A model generated the notes under the pieces. It was not told where the DNA came from. It ran no database searches and was given only the letters and a program-made list of their open reading frames with translations. The position numbers and the translations under genes were made by a program. This document shows, piece by piece, positions 11,576 to 23,700 of a DNA stretch of 64,000 nucleotides (within the stretch, counting starts at the first letter, position 1; each line of letters opens with the position of its first letter). The DNA lies in the NCBI GenBank assembly GCA_018340805.1, contig JACMZG010001913.1, forward strand, positions 33,026,116-33,090,115, given 5' to 3'. The stretch comes from Microvelia longipes (lineage: Eukaryota; Arthropoda; Insecta; Hemiptera; Veliidae).

Positions 11576-14520
11576 AGACTGAATGGTTTAGGATGAAAAA
11601 ACAAAATTAATAATAAAAATATATACTTTATTTATAAATTAAATAAAACCCTTAGCCCAATTTTTAATTATAATATAATTTTAGTTATTTTTTCATAGAT
11701 AATCCACAAAACAAATCCCCTCAATTATGCTAAATTACAATTTTATTAGCTCTACCCAAAATTTCACAAACTTACAGTAATAAATTGGAAAATATATTGT
11801 TTATATCAAATTTGCTAGAAATCAATTTATAACTGAATATTTTTTTAATTTTGAATGAACTAACTCTGCCAACATTTTTATTTAAAATTAATACCATATA
11901 TTAAATAGCTCTTATTGTTATGGTGTGTTAGTTATAATGGCGTACAAGGCATATTATGCATTAAGGATAATTTAATCATAGAAACAAAATAAATCTTCTA
12001 TTTTTCCTTTTACTATTGCCTTACACTCAAATTTATCTTTTTAAAGTTACTTGAAGTGGTAATAAAATTACCAAATTAGGATAATAGTATTTTAACTTAA
12101 AAGATCAAACAGGGAAAAAAAGATTTGATTTTGGAGTAATTTGGTGGTGCTATGATTAACATGAACACTAGTATAATCAGCATATCTGACCTCTAAGGTG
12201 ACAGAAGAATAAAATAGCATAAAGGGGTGCTAGAGTACAACATCCTATAAAAGGAGAGAGTTCCCACAAACGTAAAAGAGTTAATTAAAAAGTAGATCGC
12301 AACATTGTCTACTCGAGTGACAATACAAATTTTGTTAAACTTACTACTTTTTCTAAAGTAGAACAACTAATTAAAAAGCTAATTATTTAATTTCTGACAG
12401 AGTCGGTTGAATACAATTTCATTAAATTATTAATTCTTTTACATACATTTTAATAAATATTATAATAATTTACAATATATAATTTATTATCCTAAAAAAT
12501 TAAACAATTAATTTCCTATTTTATAATTTAGGTGCAATTTTTTTTAATTAATTATTTTTTACAAAAAGTTTTTAAAGAAATGTTAAATGCGGGAATGACA
12601 AAACACGATGATCTCATAATAATTAATAACAACTGTAATTATAAAAAAAAAAACAATAACAAAAAAAAACGATGGAATGATAAAATAAACAAAATAGTAA
12701 GGCAAAAAAAATCATAAATATCCCACTGGAACCTGGACCTAGTCCATTATTAATAACTATAAATTTTAATCCATTAATAAAACAAGTTAAAATCAAGTCG
12801 CATTCTCACTTTTTAACATTAATTAAATGTCACCATTACATCAGTGAGCATGCAGAATACCATGATTAAGTAAAAAATAGTTTTGGAACCTCCAGACTAC
12901 CTTGAAGTCTACCATATATGCTCAGGTATGAAATTATTATTTTAAAACTTTAATTTGTAATAGGAAAAAACAGTGGGCTTGGGGTTGAGCAATGGTATAA
13001 ATGAATTGATTGGTTGATTTCTCTACGTAACCTGCATAACTGGTTAATCCAATTGTAGACCAGTAAATTTCTTATGACTATATTTATACCACAGGGAAAG
13101 CATAAAGGCAAAAAAGTGTCGCCACCGTTTAAAAAATAGATGAGCATGGAACAACTTGTACTATATAGAGTTTAAAAGTATTGGAGAAGCGTACAAAGAT
13201 TGTGTTTTTCACTTTTAAGATCTAACACGATTAATGTCAACAGACTTTGATTCTAGTAATTTTTTTTATTTTCTAAGGATTCATTACTTGATAATCTTAA
13301 GCAAGGTAAGAATAACATTAAATATGTACAATTAACTACTACACAATAATAAGAAACTAAACATTTTACATGTTTAACCTGATAATAGAAAGGATGTAGT
13401 AGTGCCAAGAGTGCCTGAAGGAGTTGCGGTGGGGGTTGGCGACACCTTTTTACAATGTGAAGGCACATTGACATGTTCCTTCCCCTTTATATAAGTTCCT
13501 TGATTTATACTAAAGGGTTAACAGCATTTAAACTTCAAAAAGATAACTCTGTGTTTGAGGTAGTCATTACAGCATTCGTACTGTACTTTTAAACCCTCAA
13601 ATGTTTGGGTTTGTATCCGAGACACACACTCTAAGTGTACATAAAATTGGTTGCAACCACAACCCGAGGCTCTTCCCGCAGTGGACAACCCTGCTCATCT
13701 CAACTCTGATAAGCTGCAGTTTATTGTGGGCTGATATTTAATGAGAAAGCAAGAGGCTTAAAAAATATATAGAGACTTAAGGACTAATACCAGACTGCTT
13801 TAGCATTTTAGGATCAAGGATTTTCAAGTCAGTTTGTCAAACTTCGACAAATAAGGTAATTTAAGCCAACACACTGAAATTACCACCACAGCCTACATGA
13901 TTAATACATCTCACAATATTTCAATGATAACAACAATTTTACATTGGTCCATTTCACCAGTGGTTAAGTGACTTTTTATTTTTCCTCATTTATTTATAGT
14001 AAAGCTTAACATCATTAGCTCCACGCAACACAAATAACCACTCCACCATTAGTATAAAAAAGAAAATTTAACAACAAAACAATTATAGCTATAAATTCGC
14101 CAAGTAAAACTTATCAAATTACTTTAACACGGGGTTTACAATGCCAATACAAAGTTTCTTCTCTTTGACAGACTAAAATGCCAACAATAGTTAAAATATA
14201 GTACAAAATTTCAAAATAGGTTTGAGCTATTTTGTCTCTTAAGATTTTTAATTTAACGTCTTAAAAGTACAACTTTTTAAGTCACAAATGAGACTTTAGG
14301 ATCACAAATGTCTCATAAAACATTTTTATTATTAAGTCCTTTAGGATACAATAACCCTACAGGTATAATAAACATGCTAATAATTTAAGAGTAAAACTTA
14401 AGAAATATGAAAATTTAACTAACCAAATAATAAAATTAATTATTTTAATTTAGAAACTGAGTAGGCTTCCTCGATTATTGTCATGAAGATTTAGGCCTTC
14501 CTAAATCGGTGGTGACTGGA
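11576..14520. other. No gene seen
   Basis: AT-rich, mostly featureless. Short open stretches at 12532, 12950 and 13253 are repeat-like or low complexity. A block at 13600-13740 is less AT-rich and has a B-box-like ggtttgtatcc, too weak to call a SINE. Confidence 0.5.
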
Positions 14521-14612
14521 TAAGTATTCAGAGACTGGCCTTAATAAGTTGAGACCAGTCTCTTCAACTCGTTTTCAGCCTAAAATTGAGAACTAATCGC
14601 CAGTCACCTTAA
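14521..14612 (+). repeat. ~95-bp structured repeat, copy 1
   Basis: Bounded by GGTGACTGG and CCAGTCACC (inverted) and containing a 12-bp hairpin, agagactggcct / agaccagtctct, with one mismatch. Copy 2 is at 15250-15345, same orientation. Confidence 0.6.
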
Positions 14613-15249
14613 ACTTCACTTCCACTGTGGGAGACGTCTTCAGTAGGAAACCACAGAAGAGTTTACAATGCTCTACAAAACAGAAGTCAGTTTCCGAGAA
14701 CTCATCCATGATATCCTACATTCCTGAAGATACCTCCCTCAATGGAAGCCAAATATCAGTTTCATTGAGGTCACCATCGAAAGACCTTAATCATCAATCA
14801 AGTTACCAATGAATTTTATAGAGGTACAGAATTCAGACGTCATTCAAAACTCTTCTTTCTAACTGGAAGACATTAATTATAAAACAAAACTACAATGAAG
14901 CAAACAATTTTAAAAACTTACGTCTCTTTTGGTTCAATTTTTAAACAATCTTAAAGATTTAAAAGGTTGGAGTTGAAGCTTTCAAAGAAGTAGCTACAGC
15001 CCTTCTAAGACTGAATACTTTTATCAGCCATGGATCTAGTTCTTCTAATATTTTTTAAATATTTTTCATGACAAAATCATATGGACTTAAGACCAAATTT
15101 GAGCCTCAATTTTACAGCTGATTCACCCTGGTTTAGAACAGTCTACCTCATAGCTCTTTCCTTTTAATTATTTACCTAATTCATTAAAGCTTTAAAACTA
15201 GTCTTAAAAGTTGTCAGATGTCAAATATTCAGATGGTGTCTGAATATTT

Positions 15250-15345
15250 GTAAAGTATTCAGAGACTGGTCTTAATAAGTTGAGACCAGTCTCTTCAACT
15301 CGCTTTCAGCCTAAAATTGAGAACTAATCGCCAGTCACCTTAAAA
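15250..15345 (+). repeat. ~95-bp structured repeat, copy 2
   Basis: Nearly identical to 14521-14612 from gtattcagagactgg to gccagtcaccttaaa; its hairpin is perfect here (AGAGACTGGTCT / AGACCAGTCTCT). The two copies are about 730 bp apart and enclose an open reading frame (14597-14812, plus). Confidence 0.6.
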
Positions 15346-15971
15346 TAAAACAACTCTTGAACTAAGCTACTTCTTAAAATGTTTTTTTAACTCATTACCA
15401 AACCTTTATTACTTTATTTTAAATATCTATTTATTTTAATTGATTCCTACAATAAAAAAAATGTACAAGTTAATTTTTATTTTTACACTATTATTTTTAT
15501 TTAACCTAAACAATCCAACTGGTTATTTTTTAACACAATTATAAGGTTTTAAACCAAACAACCTCAGAGGTTCATCCCTACATATTTAATTAGTGTTAAA
15601 TAATGATTTATTCTTCTAAATTTTTACAAAAAATTAAAACAAAAAGCTAAACAGAGCATAGATAATACAGATGGACAAATTAACAAAGAAAAAATATCTT
15701 ATACTATGGTCATCTAGTAGCTTTCGACTCCCTGCATCATATTTGAGTCGAAAAATTGACAGGATTACCAACAACTTTTCACATACAAATATTTTCTTGG
15801 TTCTTAACTCGGCAACACTGAATGATCATTATTATGTAGAATAAAAATAAATGAGTTTAAAATTAATATTTCTTTAAAAAAAGAACATTAATGTTTTAAA
15901 GGTTTGTTAAATCATTAGTAATGCTTAAAGTTATCAGTAAAAGCGCCTCGTAACTTATATGTCTATGACAT
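15346..15971. other. No gene seen
   Basis: AT-rich, no ORF or repeat structure recognised. Confidence 0.5.
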
Positions 15972-16190
15972 TACCTTGGCATAGTTGGTAGCAATGCATT
16001 CTTGCCAGGAATAGTCGGTGGGAACCAATTAGAGCCCAGAAATCTCCAGCAATCTGTGCGTAAAAACTAATAGATATATCACAAGTGCAAGACTGATTGT
16101 ATTTGTATGTATTCCAAACATATTAAATGAATGCTCCGAAGAGTACTGTAAATAAATAAGTTAAGTTAAAGTTAATTTAATAAGTTGATG
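15972..16190 (+). mobile_element. tRNA-derived SINE (probable)
   Basis: TGGCATAGTTGG at 15977-15988 is a perfect pol III A box. A degenerate B box (ggtgggaacca) lies about 40 bp on, followed by a non-tRNA body with ccagcaatctgtgcg and an AT-rich tail with repeated aagttaa units. The reverse strand gives a splice-like open exon, which I regard as coincidence. Confidence 0.4.
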
Positions 16191-16544
16191 AAACAGGACT
16201 GTGGATCATAAAATGAACATAAGCTTATAGAAAACAGTAGTAGCCTATAAGACCACCAATCGTATAACCTACCAAAAATTTTGGAGAAAACAGTAAACAC
16301 TAGTCAACAAGAGAAACTACTACAGCTCTGGGTGGAGTTAACTTCCCCTGATAAACCCTCAACTAGCCTTTTCACTGACTGCATACATACTCTATTGAAT
16401 TTTATACTTATAATAAGTCTCACTTAAAATCAGAAATCTCAAGTTGTTTAACATTTTATTAAAAATTTAGTTAGCTGATTTTAAATTATTTTTTAAAGTG
16501 AACGACGTTTGAAGAGTTAAAGAATAATCAAAACTATGACATAA

Positions 16545-16705
16545 CCATAGAAGGTCTTAAGTAAACAGCATAAGGTTTAAAAAAACAGCAAATTTCTTAT
16601 ATAACCAGCTTAATGTTTTAGAACAATAAGTAGATTTCTTATGTAATCAGCATCATGTTTTAAAACAATCAGCAAAATTTGTACATAACCAGCATCATGT
16701 TTTAA
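16545..16705. repeat. Tandem repeat, ~50-bp unit, three to four copies
   Basis: The unit contains cagcatcatgttttaaaacaat and aaatttcttatataac; copies diverge at several positions. Confidence 0.6.
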
Positions 16706-17614
16706 TAATCACACCCATCGCCTATATTTACAGTTTTTGTTTTAACAAGACCAATACTGAAATTACATTTTCTCACTAAAAAATCACTCATTTGTTGGGT
16801 TCAATTTATAATTAGTCTAAGATAAATAATAATAATTTAATATTATTTAATTGATTCCAGCTTCATGTGATTTAGTTTTAGCGCTTGTACAAAAATTAAA
16901 TCTGTTTTAAAAATCAGATTCATTCAGTACATACTTATTTTATAAAAATGTATAAATTGAGCCATTTTTTAAGGATTTGATTATTATTCTTTATTGTTTA
17001 ATTAAAAACACCAGAAAAGCATTGCACTAGTACATTGTAACTAAGCAGTTGATTGTTAAAGTTTTTAAAATATAAGTTTAAGTTTAAAATAAATGGTTCA
17101 AAATAAAACTTAATTAAAAAATAATAACTTTTAAAGCGAAATACTATGAGTATATGAAATGGAATGTAAAGAGTCTGATCTTGATGTAAAAAGCAAGTAA
17201 AAACAATACAGAGCAGTGACAACTAAAATAATGACTCATATTAAATTACTTTAACAGTATAGACAGGTATAGCTTGAAATCATAGAAATAATTTTGATTT
17301 TGATCACTTGACAGCTTATCAAAAATCAGTGACAGAAGGAATTCGTTATGAATATGCTCGTCCTACCAAGGGAAAAGCAGCATTGGTTCAGAATTAACCA
17401 ATAAAATGCTCTCCCACAATAATCCAATGAGGGAAGGAATTCTATTAGAGTATGGATTCTTCCAAGGAAAAGAGCAGCATTGATTCAGAAATAACAAATA
17501 GAATGACTTCCCTCGATGATTTTTGGTGAGCCCTCAACTGATTGAAACCAAAAACTTATCTGATAAATTTGACACCAATTTTATCAGAATGATAAAAACT
17601 TTTGAACAGTATTG

Positions 17615-17620
17615 TTTATT
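17615..17620 (-). terminator. lqfR: Poly(A) signal AATAAA for the short epsinR isoform
   Basis: AATAAA on the minus strand, 35 nt past the stop at 17655. This gives a very short 3' UTR, in line with the end of the gene. Confidence 0.4.
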
Positions 17621-17654
17621 ACCAGACCAAGAATAAAGATGTAGAAGAGATGTT

Positions 17655-17725
17655 TTACTTAAAAGTAGCAAACTGTTGGAAATTTTGAGATGCGATGCCT
17701 TGATTAAGACCTCCCATCATAAAGC
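17655..17725 (-). CDS. lqfR: EpsinR terminal exon of short isoform (FMMGGLNQGI ... FATFK, stop)
   Basis: Too short for a usual ORF search. Acceptor ttttgtttacag; GC completes the Gly codon of exon 12, then 22 codons and TAA at 17655-17657. Met/Gly/Asn/Gln composition and the NFQQFATFK ending fit epsinR C termini. Confidence 0.8.
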
Positions 17726-20700
17726 CTGTAAACAAAATGGAAAAGAAGTGTTTGATCAAATACACAGTGTACCAAATACAGTGTTTATTCAAATTCCAAA
17801 AAGTAGTCATATAAAACCACTAAAAATAGGGTAAATGTTTTTTTTTTTGTTTTTTTTTATAATAAATTCTTTATTAAATAAATTACAAATTTACAAAATA
17901 ATATAAAGATAAGCTGCTCATGATGGCCCAAGAGCCTGTTTAATTTTTACTTTTCCTCATTTATACCAAAAGTAAATAGGAAAAGTATTGTGTTTGCAAA
18001 GAAATATGAAACCAGGATTACAGGTGTTTTTAAGACCTCCTGAGAGGTTTTCATAGAGTTGTTTGTCTGAATGTGTGAATGTTTCTGATATCATTTTTGA
18101 CAGTCTAACTTTTTTCTGGGTATCCTTAAACATGTCAAACAGATTCTTAAAATAAAATTTTAACTATTTAAACGTCTTATATATTTTTTGTTTATTTATT
18201 TACCCTAAAGGCAGCCACTTCAGATGGCTTGAAATAAAACTTGAGCTGCTCTTTTAAACCCATTTACCAATAGTTCCTATACCCTCCAACAAAAAAATAT
18301 AAATAAAATAAACAAGTCTCGCCACTGATGTTATAATTTAATGACAGAGTCAGCTTTCAGACTTAACAGGCCGTCATCAGTGCCTAACCAACAAAGTATA
18401 AAATTCAATAGACTAAAGAGACAAATAAAAAATGACAAGATAAACCAACAGAACTATGTCAATGATGGTTTAACTATGCATTTTTTTCATTTATCTTTTT
18501 AGTCTAATGAATACTTTTTTTTGTAAGATTGTAATATATACTTTGTTAGTTAGGCACCGATGATGGTCTATAAGCTGAATCTGTCATTAAATTATAACAT
18601 CAGTGGAGAGACTTGTTTCTTATTTTTCCTTATATTTACACTCCACAGCTCTACTTTTCTAGTATTTGATTATGGTAAAGCTAAGTTAGTTCAGGGTCAA
18701 TCCATTTCAAGTGATCCAGAGATGTTGCTCGAAAAAAATAAAAATTGATAATTTTTTTTTCTGTGTTGGTCCTACCCATTGGTAGTCCAAAACGCCTAGT
18801 ATTAATTTTTTCTACAGCCTCCTTCATTTTCAAAAATCACGAGTAGATTAGCAGCAGTAGAACAAAAATTATTGGTTTCGATATAAAGCCCAAAGAGGGC
18901 ACTTTCAAACGAGACCTGTTTCATTAAGCTAGGTTAAGCCAAAGCCGAAAAATTAAGCCTAAAAAATTGGCGAAAAAACTCAAAATTTAGGTGTCTCGGG
19001 AACTAAAAAGTGATTTTTGAAAATGAAGGAGGCTGTAGAAAAAATTAATACTAGGCGTTTTGGACTACCTATGGGTAGGACCAACACAGAAAAAAAAATT
19101 ATCAATTTTTATTTTTATCGAGCAACATCTCTGGATCACTTGAAATGGATTGACCCTTCAGTTAACCTAATAGGATGGCTGTCTACCCAATACCTAGACC
19201 TGAGCTGGTTACCTGCAAGCATCAATATCTCTTATAGATAAATGCAACTTATAACTACTAACTTATACTGCTAACTGGTAGCTCAGAATAAGAATCTGAA
19301 GAAAAAATAAATTAAGAATCTGAGCTCAAAGATAAAAATATACAATTTAGATAGCCCCATGTACTTTGACAAACACAAAAAAAAAGATTTACCTGGATTA
19401 GAGTGAGTGGGTGAATTAGAAGCCAGCTGATTCATGGTAGGTTTATTAGTTTTATTCTGATTCTTTGCGTTTCCGCTTAAACTAAGTGAATCTAAATCTA
19501 TATTTAAATTACTCCACGTGCTGCCAACCTGGTAAAAAAATAAACTCTATAGAGAGAGCATGAGAATAGAATCCAGTACCAACATAGGAAATCTAAAGTA
19601 CACTAGTGGCCCTAATTTGGTTAAAAGAGATGCTAACAAGCAAAATGCAACATTGGTGTCCTAGTATAAATGTTTTTGAAAATTATAAAATAAAGTTGAT
19701 AATTGTCTAGATGACTTATCACAAAATTTTAATTTTCTTTTTTTTTTTGACTTACTGTCAAAGTATTTCCTTTCCTTTATTCTGTCCCTTAACTTAGTCT
19801 GTGGGGGGGGAGGGTGTAATTATATGAGGAGAATAATACGAAAAAAGGTCAGGAGTCAGCAGTTAAAGTTTTGCCTAGAGTTTTGTAGCTGACAGCTACA
19901 AACCTTGGTGAATTCTAAAAGTTATGTCTTTCAGAGCAGGTGATTAAATAATCACCAAAATTTTGAGAAAGCACTGGTGAATCCTAGAAGTCATCTCACA
20001 TCAGTATATCACCATAACATATATATCTCAACAAATATTGACACATACAACCAAAAGTAAATATTCTTTGCAATGCTCGAACCTCATGTGAGGTCCACTA
20101 CCTTAAGTCCAAAAAGTTGTACGGTACAACCAGGGTACAACTCTTAACTCACAAAGAAAAGGGAAAAATTGATGGGGGGGGAATCTTTTTAAATAACTTA
20201 AATTATCTTTTGAACTATTTTACTACTTTATTTATTGCTAAACCGAAAAATTGACTAAGATATTATAAGCTCTGAACACAATTCATATAATATTAAGTTG
20301 ACAAAATATCACAAACATACCTGCTGTTGTGGAGTATTAGTTGGTTTAATATTAGCAGTCTGTAGAGGTTGGTTGGGTTTCATAGGTTCTAAAACTCCTC
20401 CTAATGACATACCTGCGACACAAACATTAAACATAACAACAATCAGCATGAACCATCACATCGGACCTCTATCTGTCTCCTGTATTGCTAAAACACTTCC
20501 TTTTTTACCAAAGAAATCTGTGAGCTAATGTCTTTCAAATGTATTCACCCAGTTTAATAAATTATTTAATGTGGACAAAATTACATTTTTATTCTGATGC
20601 ATTCTTCTTTTTTTTGGGGCTCTGATGATATGATAATTGATAAATAAATTATTATCTTATTCATATAGTTATTTGCTTATTTTATCTATTTATCTAAGCA

Positions 20701-23700
20701 GAACCATAGATATTCCATTCACAAACGATGACTGAAAGTGGCATAGTTTGAGCAAAGATGGTCAAACAACACCAAGCAGTTGCATAGTAGGAGCCACTGA
20801 TGGTCAAGCAATATCTAGAAGTTGCATAGGAGGGGCCACAGATGGACAACCAAGTTATTTCTAAGCAATAGTGTGTATTTTCAGATTTATTAGTGGATAT
20901 GCTCATATACTGTCACATTGATAGATTGACATCTATTTGCTTACATGAAATAATCACAAAGCTTTTACCTTATGTATTTACAACATATATTAGAGTAAAA
21001 CATACAAATAATTGTTTAAACACAAATTTATTTTTAAAATACAAAAATTAAAAACCAAATACAAAAATTTAAACATTTTTGATGAAGTTTCAAACAAAAA
21101 ATAATGCTTACTTAAAAAAATTATAATCTAAATTAAATTAATAGCCAAACAATTTCATGTTAAATGAGGTACATATAGTTCAAATAAAAGCACTATACTT
21201 CCATTATGGTCAGAGTAAATGAAATAACTTATTTTTATACATTAATTTGTACTTCTTTGTTATTAGACTTAGATATTATTTATAATTTTTATGCTGTTAT
21301 TTATATTATGATATATGTTTGCTTTTAAAATAATAAAGTAATGAGTTATAATTATTTATAAATTACTAAAATTATAAAAAAAAACATTATTTTATAATAA
21401 AAATAATTTATTTTCAAAGCATGGACTAAAATTATGTTACTGATTATAAAATTGTTTCTTAAGAAATTTTATTAGTTTGTTTTCAAAATTGTACTTAACA
21501 GAATAGGACGAAAGAATAAAAAGTCTCTCTACAGTTATAGATTTTATTAAAAGTAAAGCAGAGCGCTTTCGACCTAACAAGAGGTCATCATCAGTGCCTA
21601 TTTAACAAATAGCCTATTAAATATATTTTGTTTAATAGGCACTGATGATGACCTCTTGTTAGGTCGAAAGCGATCTGCTTTACTTTTAATAAAATCTATA
21701 ACTGTGGAGAGACTTTTTATTCTTTTGTTCTATTACGATGGACTCCATTTATGCTCATTCTCAAACATTTGTACTTAACAGTTTTGAAAAACTTGAAAAT
21801 ATTAATGAGAAAGGAGAAAGTACTTCCCTTCTAAGAGCTTTTATTACACCAGTAAAAGGGATCTTAGAAGGGTTAGACAACTCATTGGTGTAAAATAAAA
21901 ATAAATGAGTTTATAACAACTTATAACCTTTATCTTAAGCATGGGGTACCTCTGAACTTTTCCTCATCAAATCGGATTCGCTTCGCTGATCCTCCCTACT
22001 TCAGACTCACTTCTCTCATCCTCCGAATATAAAAGTCATTAAATTTATACTATAATATATCTACGGACTCGCTTTGCTTGTCCTAACATAGTTAATACAT
22101 CCGTTTCATTCCCAGCGGTCACTCATCCAGGCACTGACGAAGCTCGATACTGCTTAGCTATTATTATCTAACAAAAATCATGAATATACTTATCATAATG
22201 AAACAAAACTCAGTGCACTTATTTATAACGTGAAGGTGTACACTTGTACTGAATTTCAACTCAATTGGATTATTCAGTGTTTAATGAATTAATGCTGAGT
22301 CAATGATGGTTAAAGACATAATAGAAAAAATATTTTCTGTACAGCACATTAACATTGATCCAATAACTATTTTTGTACCAAGTTTCAGCTTTCTAGCATA
22401 AACACAATGGGTGCTACAATGATACACAGACACACAGATTCAGAACATTTCAAAGACATCTGAAACGGATGATTCAGGTGAAATTTGGGATTTTAAGTGC
22501 AAAAACAATACATTTCCGACATACCTACAGTATAAATAAGAAAAAATGTAGCACACTTATTTTACCTAAATAAAAAACTAAATTTTGAATGAACTAGGAA
22601 TTATGAAAATAGTTTGTATTTAAAAAAACGTTCTAGAAATTAAAAACTGATTCATCCTGTACAAGAACTGATAATGTTTTATTAATCAAGCACAGAACTT
22701 GTTTAGCAAACAAATTTACTTCACTGTCATGATGATGACAGCTCAAAACATAAAGCCATTCTTTATTCTCTAACATGCTGTCGAAAAAATCCGACATTAA
22801 TCTACTAGCAGGAACGGACAAAATAACGGAAGCTACACAGGAAATAACGCACAGAGTTACTTGAGGATCGGGGTGGTATCTAACAGAGTATATCGCTTCT
22901 AGAACTTCGCTTGCCATGCGTGAAACAACTGAACAGTTTTCAGAACAAGTCATAACAACAGCTACTGTCCGCAAGAGTTCGATTAGTAAAATTGTAAAAT
23001 CAGACACATCGTTAGTCAAAAAAACTTCATTTTCGCGACTCATTTTTAAAGGAGAAGTATTAGATCCGCCTCTCAGCAAAGGAAATAGAAAAGAACCAGC
23101 AACTTTGCTAAATTCATTCAGTCTCAAAGTAGGTAATTTGGTTTTTGAAGTCAATTTTCTTGTTTTACCTACTATTTTAACTTTGATTTCATTGATTACA
23201 GGGTTATTAATTTCTTTACCTTTCGATAACTTTTGAGCCGACGTCGATAAGATTTGCAAAATAAATAATCTACAAGCTATATTATGTGAGCTAACATCAC
23301 GATGGAATTCAGAACATAAAAATTCCGCAGATTCCTTCGGATAAACACAAACGACTGCGACTGAAGCATTGAATTTCAAATCGTCAAAATTCTCGCAGTA
23401 AAATTCCTGCTGTAATGATATTAAAACAGATAAAATTTCTAAACCTAACGAAACATCATCGTCAGGTAAATCATTTAAAATCAAATTTTCAGCCACTTCT
23501 AAACTTCCCAACCAAACGTTAGCCTTTTCACGCTCACCGAACCCTTCAAGCAAATCCCGTAAATACTTTGGTTTCTCTAATTCTTTACTCTCGATATCAT
23601 TAGAAGTATCGTAAGGTTCAAAATCATCATCACTATCCAACTCTTCCATGATTTGTCTTTCTTTATTTTCAATAATCGTCTCATTATTTGAAGTTGGTTC

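Noticed and set aside
15975..16053. Splice-bounded open exon on the minus strand
   Set aside because: It coincides with a perfect pol III A box and a SINE-like body on the plus strand. The true epsinR terminal exon was found at 17655-17725, so this exon is not needed.
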